Positions 8,779 through 17,700 of a stretch of DNA of 44,333 bases are shown one piece after another (positions within the stretch are counted from its first letter, which is position 1; each line of letters opens with the position of its first letter). Under the pieces are notes generated by a model. It saw only the letters and a program-made list of their open reading frames with translations, was not told the DNA's origin and searched no databases. Origin of the DNA: Thermoflexus sp040289485 (lineage in GTDB: Bacteria > Chloroflexota > Anaerolineae > Thermoflexales > Thermoflexaceae); assembly GCF_040289485.1 (NCBI RefSeq), contig NZ_PSLG01000014.1, forward strand, positions 1-44,333. The letters run 5' to 3'. Both the position numbers and the translations under genes were made by a program.

Positions 8779-9392
8779 GCCTCCTGGGCCAACCCTGCTA
8801 GGGCCCTCCGGATTCCCTCGACGATCAGGCGGTGCTCGGCCTCGTGCATGCGAGCCTCGAAGGTCTCCAGGGTGTCCTCTGGGAGGATGGGGACGATCGC
8901 CTGGGCCAGGACGGGCCCGGCGTCCACCTCGGGGGTGACGAGGTGGACCATGCATCCGCTGTAAGAGATCTCGCCGCGGCGGTAGGCTTCGTAGGCCCGC
9001 CGGATGGCGTTGGTGCCAGGGAACATCCCCGGCAGGGCTGGGTGCAGGTTGATCACCCGGCCCGGGAAGCAGTCCAGGAAGGCGGGGCTCAGCACATGCA
9101 TCCAGCCCGCCAGAACGATCAGGTCAGGCCGGAAGGGGCGGATCTGCTCGGCCAGATCGCGATCGTAGACCGTTCGATCCAGCCCCTGCTCCCGGTAGGG
9201 CTTCAGGGGGAAGTAGAGGGTGGGGACGCCCGCCCGCTGCGCCCGAACCAGGCCGTAGGCCTCTTTGCGGTTGGAGACGACCAGGGCCACGCGGGCGGGC
9301 AGGCGGCCATCGGCGCAGGCGTCCAGGATCGCCTGGAGGTTGCTTCCGAACCCGGAGATCATCACCACCAGCCGGAAGGGTTCCATCCTCAC
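8775..9392 (-). CDS. purN: Phosphoribosylglycinamide formyltransferase
   Basis: PurN transfers a formyl group from 10-formyl-tetrahydrofolate to GAR, giving FGAR, the third step of purine synthesis. The 205-residue protein has the N-terminal MISGFGSNLQAI loop, the folate-site region VLAGWMHVLSPAFL, the catalytic INLHPALPG (Asn and His) and the downstream VDAGPVLAQ segment with the catalytic Asp. Length fits the family. The GTG at 9392 overlaps the purM stop; an ATG two codons in (9386) is equally possible. It is the last gene of the operon. Confidence 0.95.
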   Translation of the reverse strand: MRMEPFRLVVMISGFGSNLQAILDACADGRLPARVALVVSNRKEAYGLVRAQRAGVPTLYFPLKPYREQGLDRTVYDRDLAEQIRPFRPDLIVLAGWMHVLSPAFLDCFPGRVINLHPALPGMFPGTNAIRRAYEAYRRGEISYSGCMVHLVTPEVDAGPVLAQAIVPILPEDTLETFEARMHEAEHRLIVEGIRRALAGLAQEA

Positions 9393-10420
9393 TGCCGCAT
9401 CCCCTCGATGCGCACCTCCCGCGCGCCTGTCGCCACTTCACCCACCGCGTAGAGTTCCCCCGGCAGGGCCGCCAGGGCGACAGCGACGGCCTCGGGGGGG
9501 ACTACGATCAACATCCCCAGCCCCATATTGAACACGTGGAACATCTCCTCGGGGTCCACGCCCGCACGCTCCTGGATCAGCGCGAAGATGGGCGGCTCCG
9601 GCCACGTGCCGCGGCGGAGGACGGCGGCCGTCCCCTCCGGCAGGATACGGGGGAGGTTCTCGAAGACGCCGCCCCCGGTGATATGGGCCAGGCCCTTGAT
9701 GGGAACGCCAGCCGCTCGCAATCGGCGGATCGGCTCCACGTAGCAGCGATGGGGGGCGAGCAAGGCCTCGCCGATAGAGGTTCCCAGGTCCGGGACGATG
9801 GCCTCCCAGTCCAAATCGTTGAGGGCTTTACGGGCCAGGCTGTAGCCGTTGGTGTGCAGCCCACTGGAGGGGAGGGCCAGGATGCGATCGCCCGGGCGGA
9901 TCGAACGGCCGTCGAGGACCCCCTGGCGCTCGACGATCCCTACCATGGTCCCCACCACCTCCAGGGCCCCGGGCCGATAGACGCCGGGCATCTCCGCCGT
10001 CTCCCCGCCCAGCAGGACGCACCCCACCGACCGGCAGGCCGCGGCCACCCCGGCGACCACTGCTGTCACCACATCCGGGTCCAGGCGCTCCCCCCCGATG
10101 TAGTCGAGCATGAAAAGGGGCTCCGCCCCGTGGACCAGCAGGTCGTTCACGCAATGATGAACGAGATCGTAGCCGAGGGTGTCCCAACGGCGGAGGCGGG
10201 CCGCGACCAGGACCTTGGTGCCCACACCATCGGTGGTGGCCACCAGCACGGGCGCTTCCATGGCCTGGAGATGACGGGCCTCGAGGAGGCCGGCGAAGGC
10301 GCCCAGCCCGGCGATCACCTCCGGCCGATAGGTCGAGCGCACCGCGGGGGCGATGCGGGCCAGGATCTCCCGGGCGACGTCCAAATGGACCCCTGCCTGC
10401 GCGTAGGCTTTCGCACTCAT
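9389..10420 (-). CDS. purM: Phosphoribosylformylglycinamidine cyclo-ligase (AIR synthetase)
   Basis: PurM closes FGAM to AIR with ATP, the fifth pathway step. The 343-residue protein has the N-terminal glycine/ATP region, VATTDGVGTKV, YDLVHHCVNDLLVHGAEPLF, GGETAEMPG and the HITGGGVFENLPR segment, all typical of PurM. Its ATG overlaps the purD stop (ATGA), and its stop overlaps the purN GTG, so translation is probably coupled through all three genes. Confidence 0.97.
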   Translation of the reverse strand: MSAKAYAQAGVHLDVAREILARIAPAVRSTYRPEVIAGLGAFAGLLEARHLQAMEAPVLVATTDGVGTKVLVAARLRRWDTLGYDLVHHCVNDLLVHGAEPLFMLDYIGGERLDPDVVTAVVAGVAAACRSVGCVLLGGETAEMPGVYRPGALEVVGTMVGIVERQGVLDGRSIRPGDRILALPSSGLHTNGYSLARKALNDLDWEAIVPDLGTSIGEALLAPHRCYVEPIRRLRAAGVPIKGLAHITGGGVFENLPRILPEGTAAVLRRGTWPEPPIFALIQERAGVDPEEMFHVFNMGLGMLIVVPPEAVAVALAALPGELYAVGEVATGAREVRIEGMRQ

Positions 10421-11721
10421 CGTCCGTGCTCCCCTTTCCAGCCAATGTCCCGGCGGAACTGCATGCCCTCAAAAGAAAGATGGGCGACGGCTTCGTAAGC
10501 GCGTTCAGCGGCGGACGTTCGATCCGGACCCACGGCGGTCACCGCCAGGACGCGCCCGCCCGCGGTCACGACCTGGCCTCCGCTCTCCTCCGTCCCCGCG
10601 TGGAACACCCACACCCCCTCCATCCCGGCGACCTTCTCCAGCCCACGGATCGGCAGCCCCGTGCGGACCGGCCCGGGGTAGCCGGCCGAGGCCAGCACCA
10701 CCGTGACCGCTGACCCCGGCCGCCAGCGGAGGATCATCCGATCCAGGGTCCCTTCCGCGCAGGCGACCAGGATCTCCAGGAGGTCGTTCTCCAACAGCGG
10801 GAGCAGGGCCTGGGCTTCGGGATCCCCGAAGCGAGCGTTGAACTCCAGGACCCGAGGCCCCTCGGGGGTGAGCATGAGGCCGGCATACAACACGCCCATA
10901 AAGGGAGTTCCGCGGGCGGCCAGGCCGGCCACGGCGGGCTCGAGGATCGTCCGTTGGATGGTGGCCAACTGGTCGGGGGAGACCTCGGGGACGGGGGCGT
11001 AGGCCCCCATGCCGCCGGTGTTCGGCCCTGCATCCCCATCCCCCAGCCGTTTATAGTCCCGCGCCGGCACCATCACCGCGAGGCTCTGGCCGTCGGTGAA
11101 GGCCAGCACCGAGAGCTCCTCGCCGGTCAGGCGCTCCTCGATCACCACCGTCCCGCCGGCTTCCCCGAAGATCCGCTCCACCATCAGCTGGCGAACGGCG
11201 GCCTCGGCCGCTTCAGGGGTTTCGCAGACGAAGGCTCCTTTCCCGCCCGCCAGGCCGCTGGCCTTGACGACGAGGGGCCGCTGACAGCGGCGCACCCACG
11301 CCAAGGCGTCTTGCGGATCGGAGAACGTTCGGAAATCCGCGGTGGGGATCCCGTGGGCCTGCATGAAGGCTTTGGCGAAGGCCTTGGAGGCCTCGATCTG
11401 GGCGGCCGCCCGGGAGGGGCCGAAGATCCGCAGCCCGGCCTCCTGGAAGCGATCGACGATCCCTGCGGCCAGAGGGGCCTCCGGCCCCACCACGGTGAGG
11501 TCGATGCGCTGCTCCCGGGCGAAGGCGAGCAATGCCTCCAGATCCCCTTCCCGCAAAGGCACCCGGATCGCCGGGGCGCGGGTCTCGTCTCCCGCCCACC
11601 GTGTTCCGGCGTTGCCCGGGGCCACGAACACCGTTGCCACGTGCGGGGAGCGGGCCAACGCCCATGCCAAGGCGTGCTCCCGTCCCCCAGATCCGATCAC
11701 CAGCACCCGCGCTCCCCTCAT
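10417..11721 (-). CDS. purD: Phosphoribosylamine-glycine ligase (GAR synthetase)
   Basis: PurD joins glycine to phosphoribosylamine using ATP, the second pathway step. The 434-residue protein begins MRGARVLVIGSGGREHALAW, the family hallmark, and has the ATP-grasp region (VVKASGLAGGKGAFV), NTGGMGAYAPVPE and the FNARFGDPEAQ metal-binding segment. The start at 11721 overlaps the purF stop (ATGA) and aligns with the family N-terminus. The open frame continues further upstream, but only as a shadow of purF. Confidence 0.97.
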   Translation of the reverse strand: MRGARVLVIGSGGREHALAWALARSPHVATVFVAPGNAGTRWAGDETRAPAIRVPLREGDLEALLAFAREQRIDLTVVGPEAPLAAGIVDRFQEAGLRIFGPSRAAAQIEASKAFAKAFMQAHGIPTADFRTFSDPQDALAWVRRCQRPLVVKASGLAGGKGAFVCETPEAAEAAVRQLMVERIFGEAGGTVVIEERLTGEELSVLAFTDGQSLAVMVPARDYKRLGDGDAGPNTGGMGAYAPVPEVSPDQLATIQRTILEPAVAGLAARGTPFMGVLYAGLMLTPEGPRVLEFNARFGDPEAQALLPLLENDLLEILVACAEGTLDRMILRWRPGSAVTVVLASAGYPGPVRTGLPIRGLEKVAGMEGVWVFHAGTEESGGQVVTAGGRVLAVTAVGPDRTSAAERAYEAVAHLSFEGMQFRRDIGWKGEHGR

Positions 11722-13202
11722 CGGAGAGATACCCCCTGGATGTTCTCCGGATGCCGGCGCACCATCCCCACGGCCTCGGTCGCTTCTTCCTCCACAGGGA
11801 TCGGATAGCGGCCAGTGAAGCAAGCGGTGCAGTAACCCCCCTCTCCCCCGGGGAGGGCCGCGCGCACCGCCTGGATCAGGCCGGGGAGGCTGAGGTAGGC
11901 CAGGCTGTCGGCGCCGATGGAGTGGCGGATCCTCTCCACGTCCAGCCGGTGGGCGATCAGTTCCTCATAGGTCGCCATGTCGATGCCCATAAAGCAAGGG
12001 TGACGGATGGGCGGGGAGGCCACGCGGACATGGACCTCAGCGGCACCGCCCTCCCGGAGCAGCTGCACCAATTGCGCGGTGGTATGTCCGCGCACAATCG
12101 AGTCGTCCACCAGCACCACCCGCCGCCCCCGGAGGACCTCGACCAGGGGCTCGAACTTCAGGCGGACCCCCATCCGGCGCACGGCGTCGTCGGGCTGGAT
12201 GAAGGTGCGGCCGATGTAGCGATTTTTGATCAACCCCTCGATGAAGGGGAGACCGGACTCCAGGCTGTAGCCGATGGCGTGGGGGGTGGCCGAATCGGGA
12301 ACCCCAACGACGATGTCGGCAGGGGCGGGGGCCTCACGGGCCAGTTGGCGGCCCAGGGCCAGCCGCACGCCATAGATCGTGCCGCCCTCCCGTCGGGCGT
12401 CGGGCCGCATGAAGTAAATGTATTCGAACACACAGAAGGCAGGTGTGGGCGCTGCGCTTTCTTCCCAACAGCGCAGGCCGTGGGCGTCCAAGCGGACGAT
12501 CTCGCCGGGCCGGATCTCCCGCAGGTAGCGGGCCCCGATGAGCCGCAAGGCGCCGGACTCGGAGGCCACCGCGTAACCAGGATCGAGGGCGCCCAGGCAC
12601 AGCGGGCGGAAGCCATAGGGGTCCCGCACCGCGTAAAGGGCCTCTCGGGTGAGCAGCACCAGGGCATAGGCGCCGGGGGCCAGCCGCAGCAGCGCTCGGA
12701 TCCGCTCCACCCAGGGGTCGGGATCGGGGGGCACGGTTCCGATCTCCTCGGCCCAGGCCTCCGGCGGGGAGGCGAGGATCTGGAGGATGAGCTCGCTGTC
12801 GCTGCCGGAGGCGAGGCCTACCCCTCGGGCTAACAGACGCCGTCGCAGGGTCGAGGCGTGGACGAGCTGTCCGTTGTGGGCCAGACCCAGAGGGCCGTGC
12901 AAGGTCTCGATCAGGAAGGGCTGCGCGTTGCGCAGCGTGGACGAGCCGGTGGTGGCATAACGGGTGTGCCCAATGGCCAGAGGCCCCCGCAGCTGGCGGA
13001 TCAGGCTCTCCTCGAACACCTGGGAAACCAGCCCCATGCCTTTGTGCAGATAGGCCGCCTGCCCGTCGCTGGTGGCGATCCCGGCGCTCTCCTGGCCGCG
13101 GTGTTGCAGGGCGTAGAGGCCCAGGAGCGCCAGTCGGGCGGCGTCCTGGCCAGGGGCCACGATCCCTACCACCCCGCAAGCCTCCCGCCGATCACCAGCC
13201 AC
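11718..13202 (-). CDS. purF: Amidophosphoribosyltransferase
   Basis: PurF makes phosphoribosylamine from PRPP and glutamine, the committed step, and is feedback-inhibited by nucleotides in characterised relatives. The 494-residue protein has a short propeptide before Cys9 (REACGVVGI), the N-terminal nucleophile of the glutaminase domain, then HRGQESAGI, GHTRYATTGSS and the PRPP-binding VVLVDDSIVRGHT. Cysteines in FCVFEYIYF, HPCFMGIDM and YCTACFTGRYP match the iron-sulfur ligands of the Bacillus-type enzyme, so a [4Fe-4S] form with propeptide cleavage is expected. The start is GTG 13202, just after AAGGAGGAGG. It lies 18 bases downstream of purE. Confidence 0.97.
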   Translation of the reverse strand: MAGDRREACGVVGIVAPGQDAARLALLGLYALQHRGQESAGIATSDGQAAYLHKGMGLVSQVFEESLIRQLRGPLAIGHTRYATTGSSTLRNAQPFLIETLHGPLGLAHNGQLVHASTLRRRLLARGVGLASGSDSELILQILASPPEAWAEEIGTVPPDPDPWVERIRALLRLAPGAYALVLLTREALYAVRDPYGFRPLCLGALDPGYAVASESGALRLIGARYLREIRPGEIVRLDAHGLRCWEESAAPTPAFCVFEYIYFMRPDARREGGTIYGVRLALGRQLAREAPAPADIVVGVPDSATPHAIGYSLESGLPFIEGLIKNRYIGRTFIQPDDAVRRMGVRLKFEPLVEVLRGRRVVLVDDSIVRGHTTAQLVQLLREGGAAEVHVRVASPPIRHPCFMGIDMATYEELIAHRLDVERIRHSIGADSLAYLSLPGLIQAVRAALPGGEGGYCTACFTGRYPIPVEEEATEAVGMVRRHPENIQGVSLR

Positions 13203-13220
13203 GGCCTCCTCCTTATTCCG

Positions 13221-13727
13221 TTAGGCGCCTCGGGCCGTCGCGGTGACCTGTTCTTGGATCTCCTGGTCGTCCCTTCGCAGGCGTTCCCGTTGTTGGGCTT
13301 GGAAGGCCGCCACCCGCTCCCGCACCGCGGGATCTGCCAAGCCGAGCATCTTGGCGGCCAGGAGGGCGGCCCCCGTCGGCTCGAGCACCACGGCGGGGGC
13401 AATGCCCCCGGGCATCCGCAGGGAGGAGAAGATGTCCGCACCCCCGAAGGCCTCGGAGGGTGGCGGGCAGGCGATCACCGGGGCCTGGACCTGGCCGTCC
13501 ACCAGGCCGCTCAGGGCGTTGGAGCGGCCGGCGATGGTGATGTAGACCTTGGGACGGGGATCCGCCTCGTAGGCCCGCAGGAGCTCTAGGAGGTAGTCGG
13601 GGACCTTGTGGGCGGAGGCCACCCGCAATTCCCAAGCCAGCCCGAAGGTTTCGAGGGCGCGGATCACCGCGCGGGCGTGCTCCAGATCAGACCGGGAGCC
13701 CATGAGGATGACCACCAAGGGTGTCAT
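13221..13727 (-). CDS. purE: AIR carboxylase, class II PurE-like
   Basis: The 168-residue protein belongs to the PurE family that makes CAIR. The N-terminal MGSRSD motif is standard. Several segments resemble the carboxylase domain of the animal bifunctional PAICS enzyme rather than bacterial class I PurE: SAHKVPD (class I usually SAHRTP), ITIAGRSNALSG in place of AGAGGAAHLPG, and ADIFSSLRMPGG followed by LEPTGAALLAA. Class II enzymes carboxylate AIR directly with CO2 and do not need PurK. No purK is in the cluster, in agreement. The ATG at 13727 overlaps the purC stop (ATGA). Class assignment rests on remembered family sequences. Confidence 0.93.
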   Translation of the reverse strand: MTPLVVILMGSRSDLEHARAVIRALETFGLAWELRVASAHKVPDYLLELLRAYEADPRPKVYITIAGRSNALSGLVDGQVQAPVIACPPPSEAFGGADIFSSLRMPGGIAPAVVLEPTGAALLAAKMLGLADPAVRERVAAFQAQQRERLRRDDQEIQEQVTATARGA

Positions 13728-14710
13728 AGGGCTGCCTCCAGCGAGCGATCCTGTGGGGCCAGGGCCTCCCCCACGCGGCGGGCGATGCGCGGGGCGGCGG
13801 GCACCTCCCCGGGCGCAAAGGGCTGGCCGGTCAGCCGCTCGTAGACGGTGATATAGCGGGCCGCTGCCCCGACGATCACCTCCAGCGGCATCGCTGGGGG
13901 TTCCCCCTCTCCCCGGTAGCCCTGCTGGGCGAACCACGCGCGGACGAACTCCTTGTCCAGCGATTCCGGTTCGTGGCCGCGCCGGTAGGTATCGGCCCGC
14001 CAGTAGCGGCTGGAGTCCGGCGTATGCAACTCGTCGATCAACACCAACTCCCCATCGACCAGGCCGAACTCATATTTGGTGTCTACCAAGAGGAGCCCGG
14101 CCTCGCGGGCCAGGGCCTGCCCTCGGGCGAAGAGGGCCAGGGCGCGTTCCTCTATCTCGCGCCACAGGGGCCCCGGGACCAGGCCGCGGGCCAGGATCTC
14201 CTCCCGCGTCAGCACCTCGTCGTGAGCCCCGGAAGGGGCCTTGGTGGTTGGGGTGATGATGGGATGGGGCAGGGGATCGTTCTTCTGCAGGCCCTCCGGG
14301 AGTGGGATCCCATAGGGCTGCCGCTCCCCTTGCGCATACAGGGTCCACAGGGAGGTCTTGGTGACCCCGGTGATATAGCCTCGAACGACCACCTCCACGA
14401 GGAGGGGCTCCGCCCGGCGGACGATCATCACGTTCGGATCAGGGACTGCGATCACGTGGTTCGGGACGATATCCCGGGTCTGCTCGAACCACCACGCGCT
14501 GAGGCGGTTAAGCACCTCGCCCTTGTAAGGGATTACCCCCAACACCCGGTCGAAAGCCGAGATGCGGTCGGTGGCGATCATCACCAGGCGGTCGCCGACC
14601 GTGTAGATGTCCCGCACCTTCCCGCTGCGCTTTGGACCCAGACCGGCCAGGTCGACGGTCCAGAGGGCATGGGGAAGGGCCGCCGCGATTTGTGCCTCCG
14701 AAAGGGCCAT
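13724..14710 (-). CDS. purC: SAICAR synthetase
   Basis: PurC condenses CAIR with aspartate using ATP to give SAICAR. The 328-residue protein is the longer form of the family. It carries SGKVRDIYTVGDRLVMIATDRISAFD at the N-terminus (shown in two overlapping family motifs, SGKVRDIY and DRISAFD), EVVVRGYITG, the aspartate-binding region and LIDELHTPDSSRYW. ATG 14710 follows GGAGG by seven bases and lies one base after the purL stop. Its own stop overlaps the purE start. Confidence 0.96.
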   Translation of the reverse strand: MALSEAQIAAALPHALWTVDLAGLGPKRSGKVRDIYTVGDRLVMIATDRISAFDRVLGVIPYKGEVLNRLSAWWFEQTRDIVPNHVIAVPDPNVMIVRRAEPLLVEVVVRGYITGVTKTSLWTLYAQGERQPYGIPLPEGLQKNDPLPHPIITPTTKAPSGAHDEVLTREEILARGLVPGPLWREIEERALALFARGQALAREAGLLLVDTKYEFGLVDGELVLIDELHTPDSSRYWRADTYRRGHEPESLDKEFVRAWFAQQGYRGEGEPPAMPLEVIVGAAARYITVYERLTGQPFAPGEVPAAPRIARRVGEALAPQDRSLEAAL

Positions 14711-14711
14711 C

Positions 14712-17700
14712 TCAACACCTCCGCAACGCGTTTTGGAAGAGGAGCAACCCCAAGCCCCCACTCTCCCCGCGGTGGTGGCGAGGGTGTTGCCACGGGAAGA
14801 TGTGATCCTCGGGATGGGGCATCAGGCCCAGCACGTTGCCCGCGGGGTTGCACAGCCCGGCGATGCCCCGTTGGGAGCCGTTCGGGTTGAAGGGGTAGCC
14901 CGCCGGCCGACCCTGCGGGTCCACATAGGTCAGGGCGATCAGCCCCTGGCGTTCCAAAGCCTCCAGGACCGCCTCGTCCCGGGCCAGGAGACGGCCCTCC
15001 CCGTGAGCGACCGGACAGTAGAGGAGGCCGTCCAGGCCCTCCGTGAAGCGACATGGGCTTCGGGGATTCGGCCGCAGGTAAACCCAACGGCATTCGAAGC
15101 GGCCGGAGGCATTGGGGGCCAAGGTGAGGGATCGCCGCGCCGGCTCCTCCCCCCATCCGGGGAGGAACCCGGCTTTCACCAACGCCTGGAACCCGTTGCA
15201 GATCCCCAGCACCAGGCGGCCGTCCTCGATGAACCGGGCGATATCTTCTCCCAGATCGCAGCGCAGATCGAGGGCCCAGAGGGTGCCGGCCCCCAGGTCG
15301 TCCCCATAGGAGAAGCCACCGGGGAGGACCAGCATGGCGTAATCCATCAGGCGGCGCTCGCCGCTCCGCAACTGGCGGATATGCACGATCTCCGGCTCGC
15401 CCCCCGCCGCCGCGCAGGCCCAAGCGGCCTCTCGCGCGCGGTTTGTTCCGTCCGCACACAGGATCAGCACCCGGGGCCGGCGGCGGAGGGCGGGCGCAGC
15501 CGGGCGTGGCCGGGCGAGGCATCGGGCGTGCCCGCCCGGAGCTTCCTCCCCCCGCCAGGCCCGCTCCAATTCGGCGATCGACAGCGCCAGGCAGACCGTC
15601 CCCTCGCCTCCGATGACCCGGAGGAACCCATCCGCGGTCACCTGACCGAGGCGCGCCACCGGGTGGCCGGCCATCTGGGCCTCGAAGGCCGCCGCTGCCT
15701 CTGGGCGGACCTCCACCAAGAAACGGGTGAGGGATTCCGAGAACAGGATCCCATCATCGGCGGGGGNNNNNNNNNNNNNNNNNNNNNNNNNNNNNNNNNN
15801 NNNNNNNNNNNNNNNNNNNNNNNNNNNNNNNNNNNNNNNNNNNNNNNNNNNNNNNNNNNNNNNNNNNNNNNNNNNNNNNNNNNNNNNNNNNNNNNNNATG
15901 GCGCGATGGAGGGCCCGCAGGCGGTGGAGCGCATCGGGGACCGGCTGGGGGAGCCGGTCGGCCCCAGGCCGGGCGCCGGCAAGGATCTCCAGATAGTGAC
16001 TGCCGGCCAGTTCCGCCCGCGTCTCCCCAACGATATAAAGCCAATCCCCCGGGGCCTTCAGATCCATCGTGACGGTCCGCCGGCGATCGGGCACGACCCC
16101 TACGGCGGTGATCAGCAATGTGCCTGGGATGGAGCGCTGGCGGCTCTCCGCGTCGCGATAGGTGTTGTGGAGGCTATCCTTCCCAGAGATGAAGGGCGCT
16201 TGGTAGGCCACGGCGGCGTCATGGGCGCCTTGGGCGCACCGCACCAGGGCGCCCAAGGTGGAAGGATCCTTCGGGTCCCCCCAGCAGAAGTTGTCCAGCA
16301 AGGCAACGCGGTCCGGATCGGCCCCTACGGCCACCAGGTTGCGGAACGCCTCATCCACTGCAGCCCAGGCCATCCCATAGGGGTCCCACTGCCCATAGAG
16401 GGGGCAAAGGCCAACCGCCACCGCCAGCCCTGGCGTCGGCCCTTCCGCACGGACGGCCTCCAGGGGCACCAGCACCACCCCATCGCTGGGCCCGTGATCG
16501 GCCGCCCCGACCAGAGGCTTCACCGCGGTCGCCCCTTGGACCTCATGGTCGTAACGACGCAGGATCTCCTCGCGGCTGGCGATGTTCGGATGGCGGAGCA
16601 GGCGTAGGAGGACGTTCGTGAGATCGGGGGCGGGCGCGGGTGGAGGGAGGGGTGGAGGGTGCGGGGCCCAACGGGCCTCTAGCCGCTGGCGGGGCCGGCC
16701 GCGATAGAGGAACTCCAGGTCGAGGTCCGCGACCGGTTGCCCCCGGGCGAACAGGCGGAGCCTACCGGTGGCCTCGAACCTCCCGATGATGGCCATCTCC
16801 ACTCCGTGGCGGTGGCAGATGGCCTCCAGGCGCGGCAGGTTCTCGGGGGGCACGGCCAACACCATGCGCTCCTGGGATTCGCTGAGCCAGATCTCCCAAG
16901 GGCGCAGCCCGGCATATTTCAGCGGCACCCGGTCCAGGTCCACCTGCACCCCCAGGTGGCGGGCCATCTCGCCGACGGCAGAAGAGAGGCCCCCGGCCCC
17001 GCAATCGGTGATCGCGTGGTAAAGCCCTTCGTCCCGAGCCTCGAGGATCACCTCCGTGATCTGCCGTTCCAGGATGGGATGGCCGATCTGGACCGCCGCC
17101 CGGGCTTCCTGAGGGGAGCGGTCGTCCAGGCCGGTGCTGGAGAAAGTGGCCCCGCCCAAGCCATCCCTTCCCGTCCGCCCCCCGATGACCACCACCGCGT
17201 CCCCGGGGCGGGGGGCGTTGGGTTGGGGATGCGCGCCTCGGGGGAGCCATCCGATGCACCCGCAGAAGACCAAGGGGTTGGCGGTGTAGCCAGGGTGATA
17301 GAAGATGGCGCCGGCGACGGTGGGGATGCCCATTTTGTTGCCGTAATCCTCGATCCCGTGGATCACCCCCTCCGCCACCCGCCGCGGATGGAGCGCCCCC
17401 GGCGGCACCGCAGCCGGGGGCAGGTCCAGCGGCCCGAAGCACAGCACATCCAGGTTGGCGATGGGCTGGGCGCTCACCCCCAGGATATCTCGGATCACCC
17501 CTCCGACGCCGGTGTTGGCGCCTCCGAAGGGCTCCAGGGCCGATGGATGGTTGTGGGTTTCCACCTTGACGGCCACCTCCCACTGTTCGTCGAAGGCGAT
17601 GATCCCCGCGTTGTCCACGAAGGCCGAGCGCACCCAGGGCCGGGCGGCCCGCTCCGTCGCCCCCTGGATGAAGGTGCGCAACAGCCCGTCGATCTCGACG

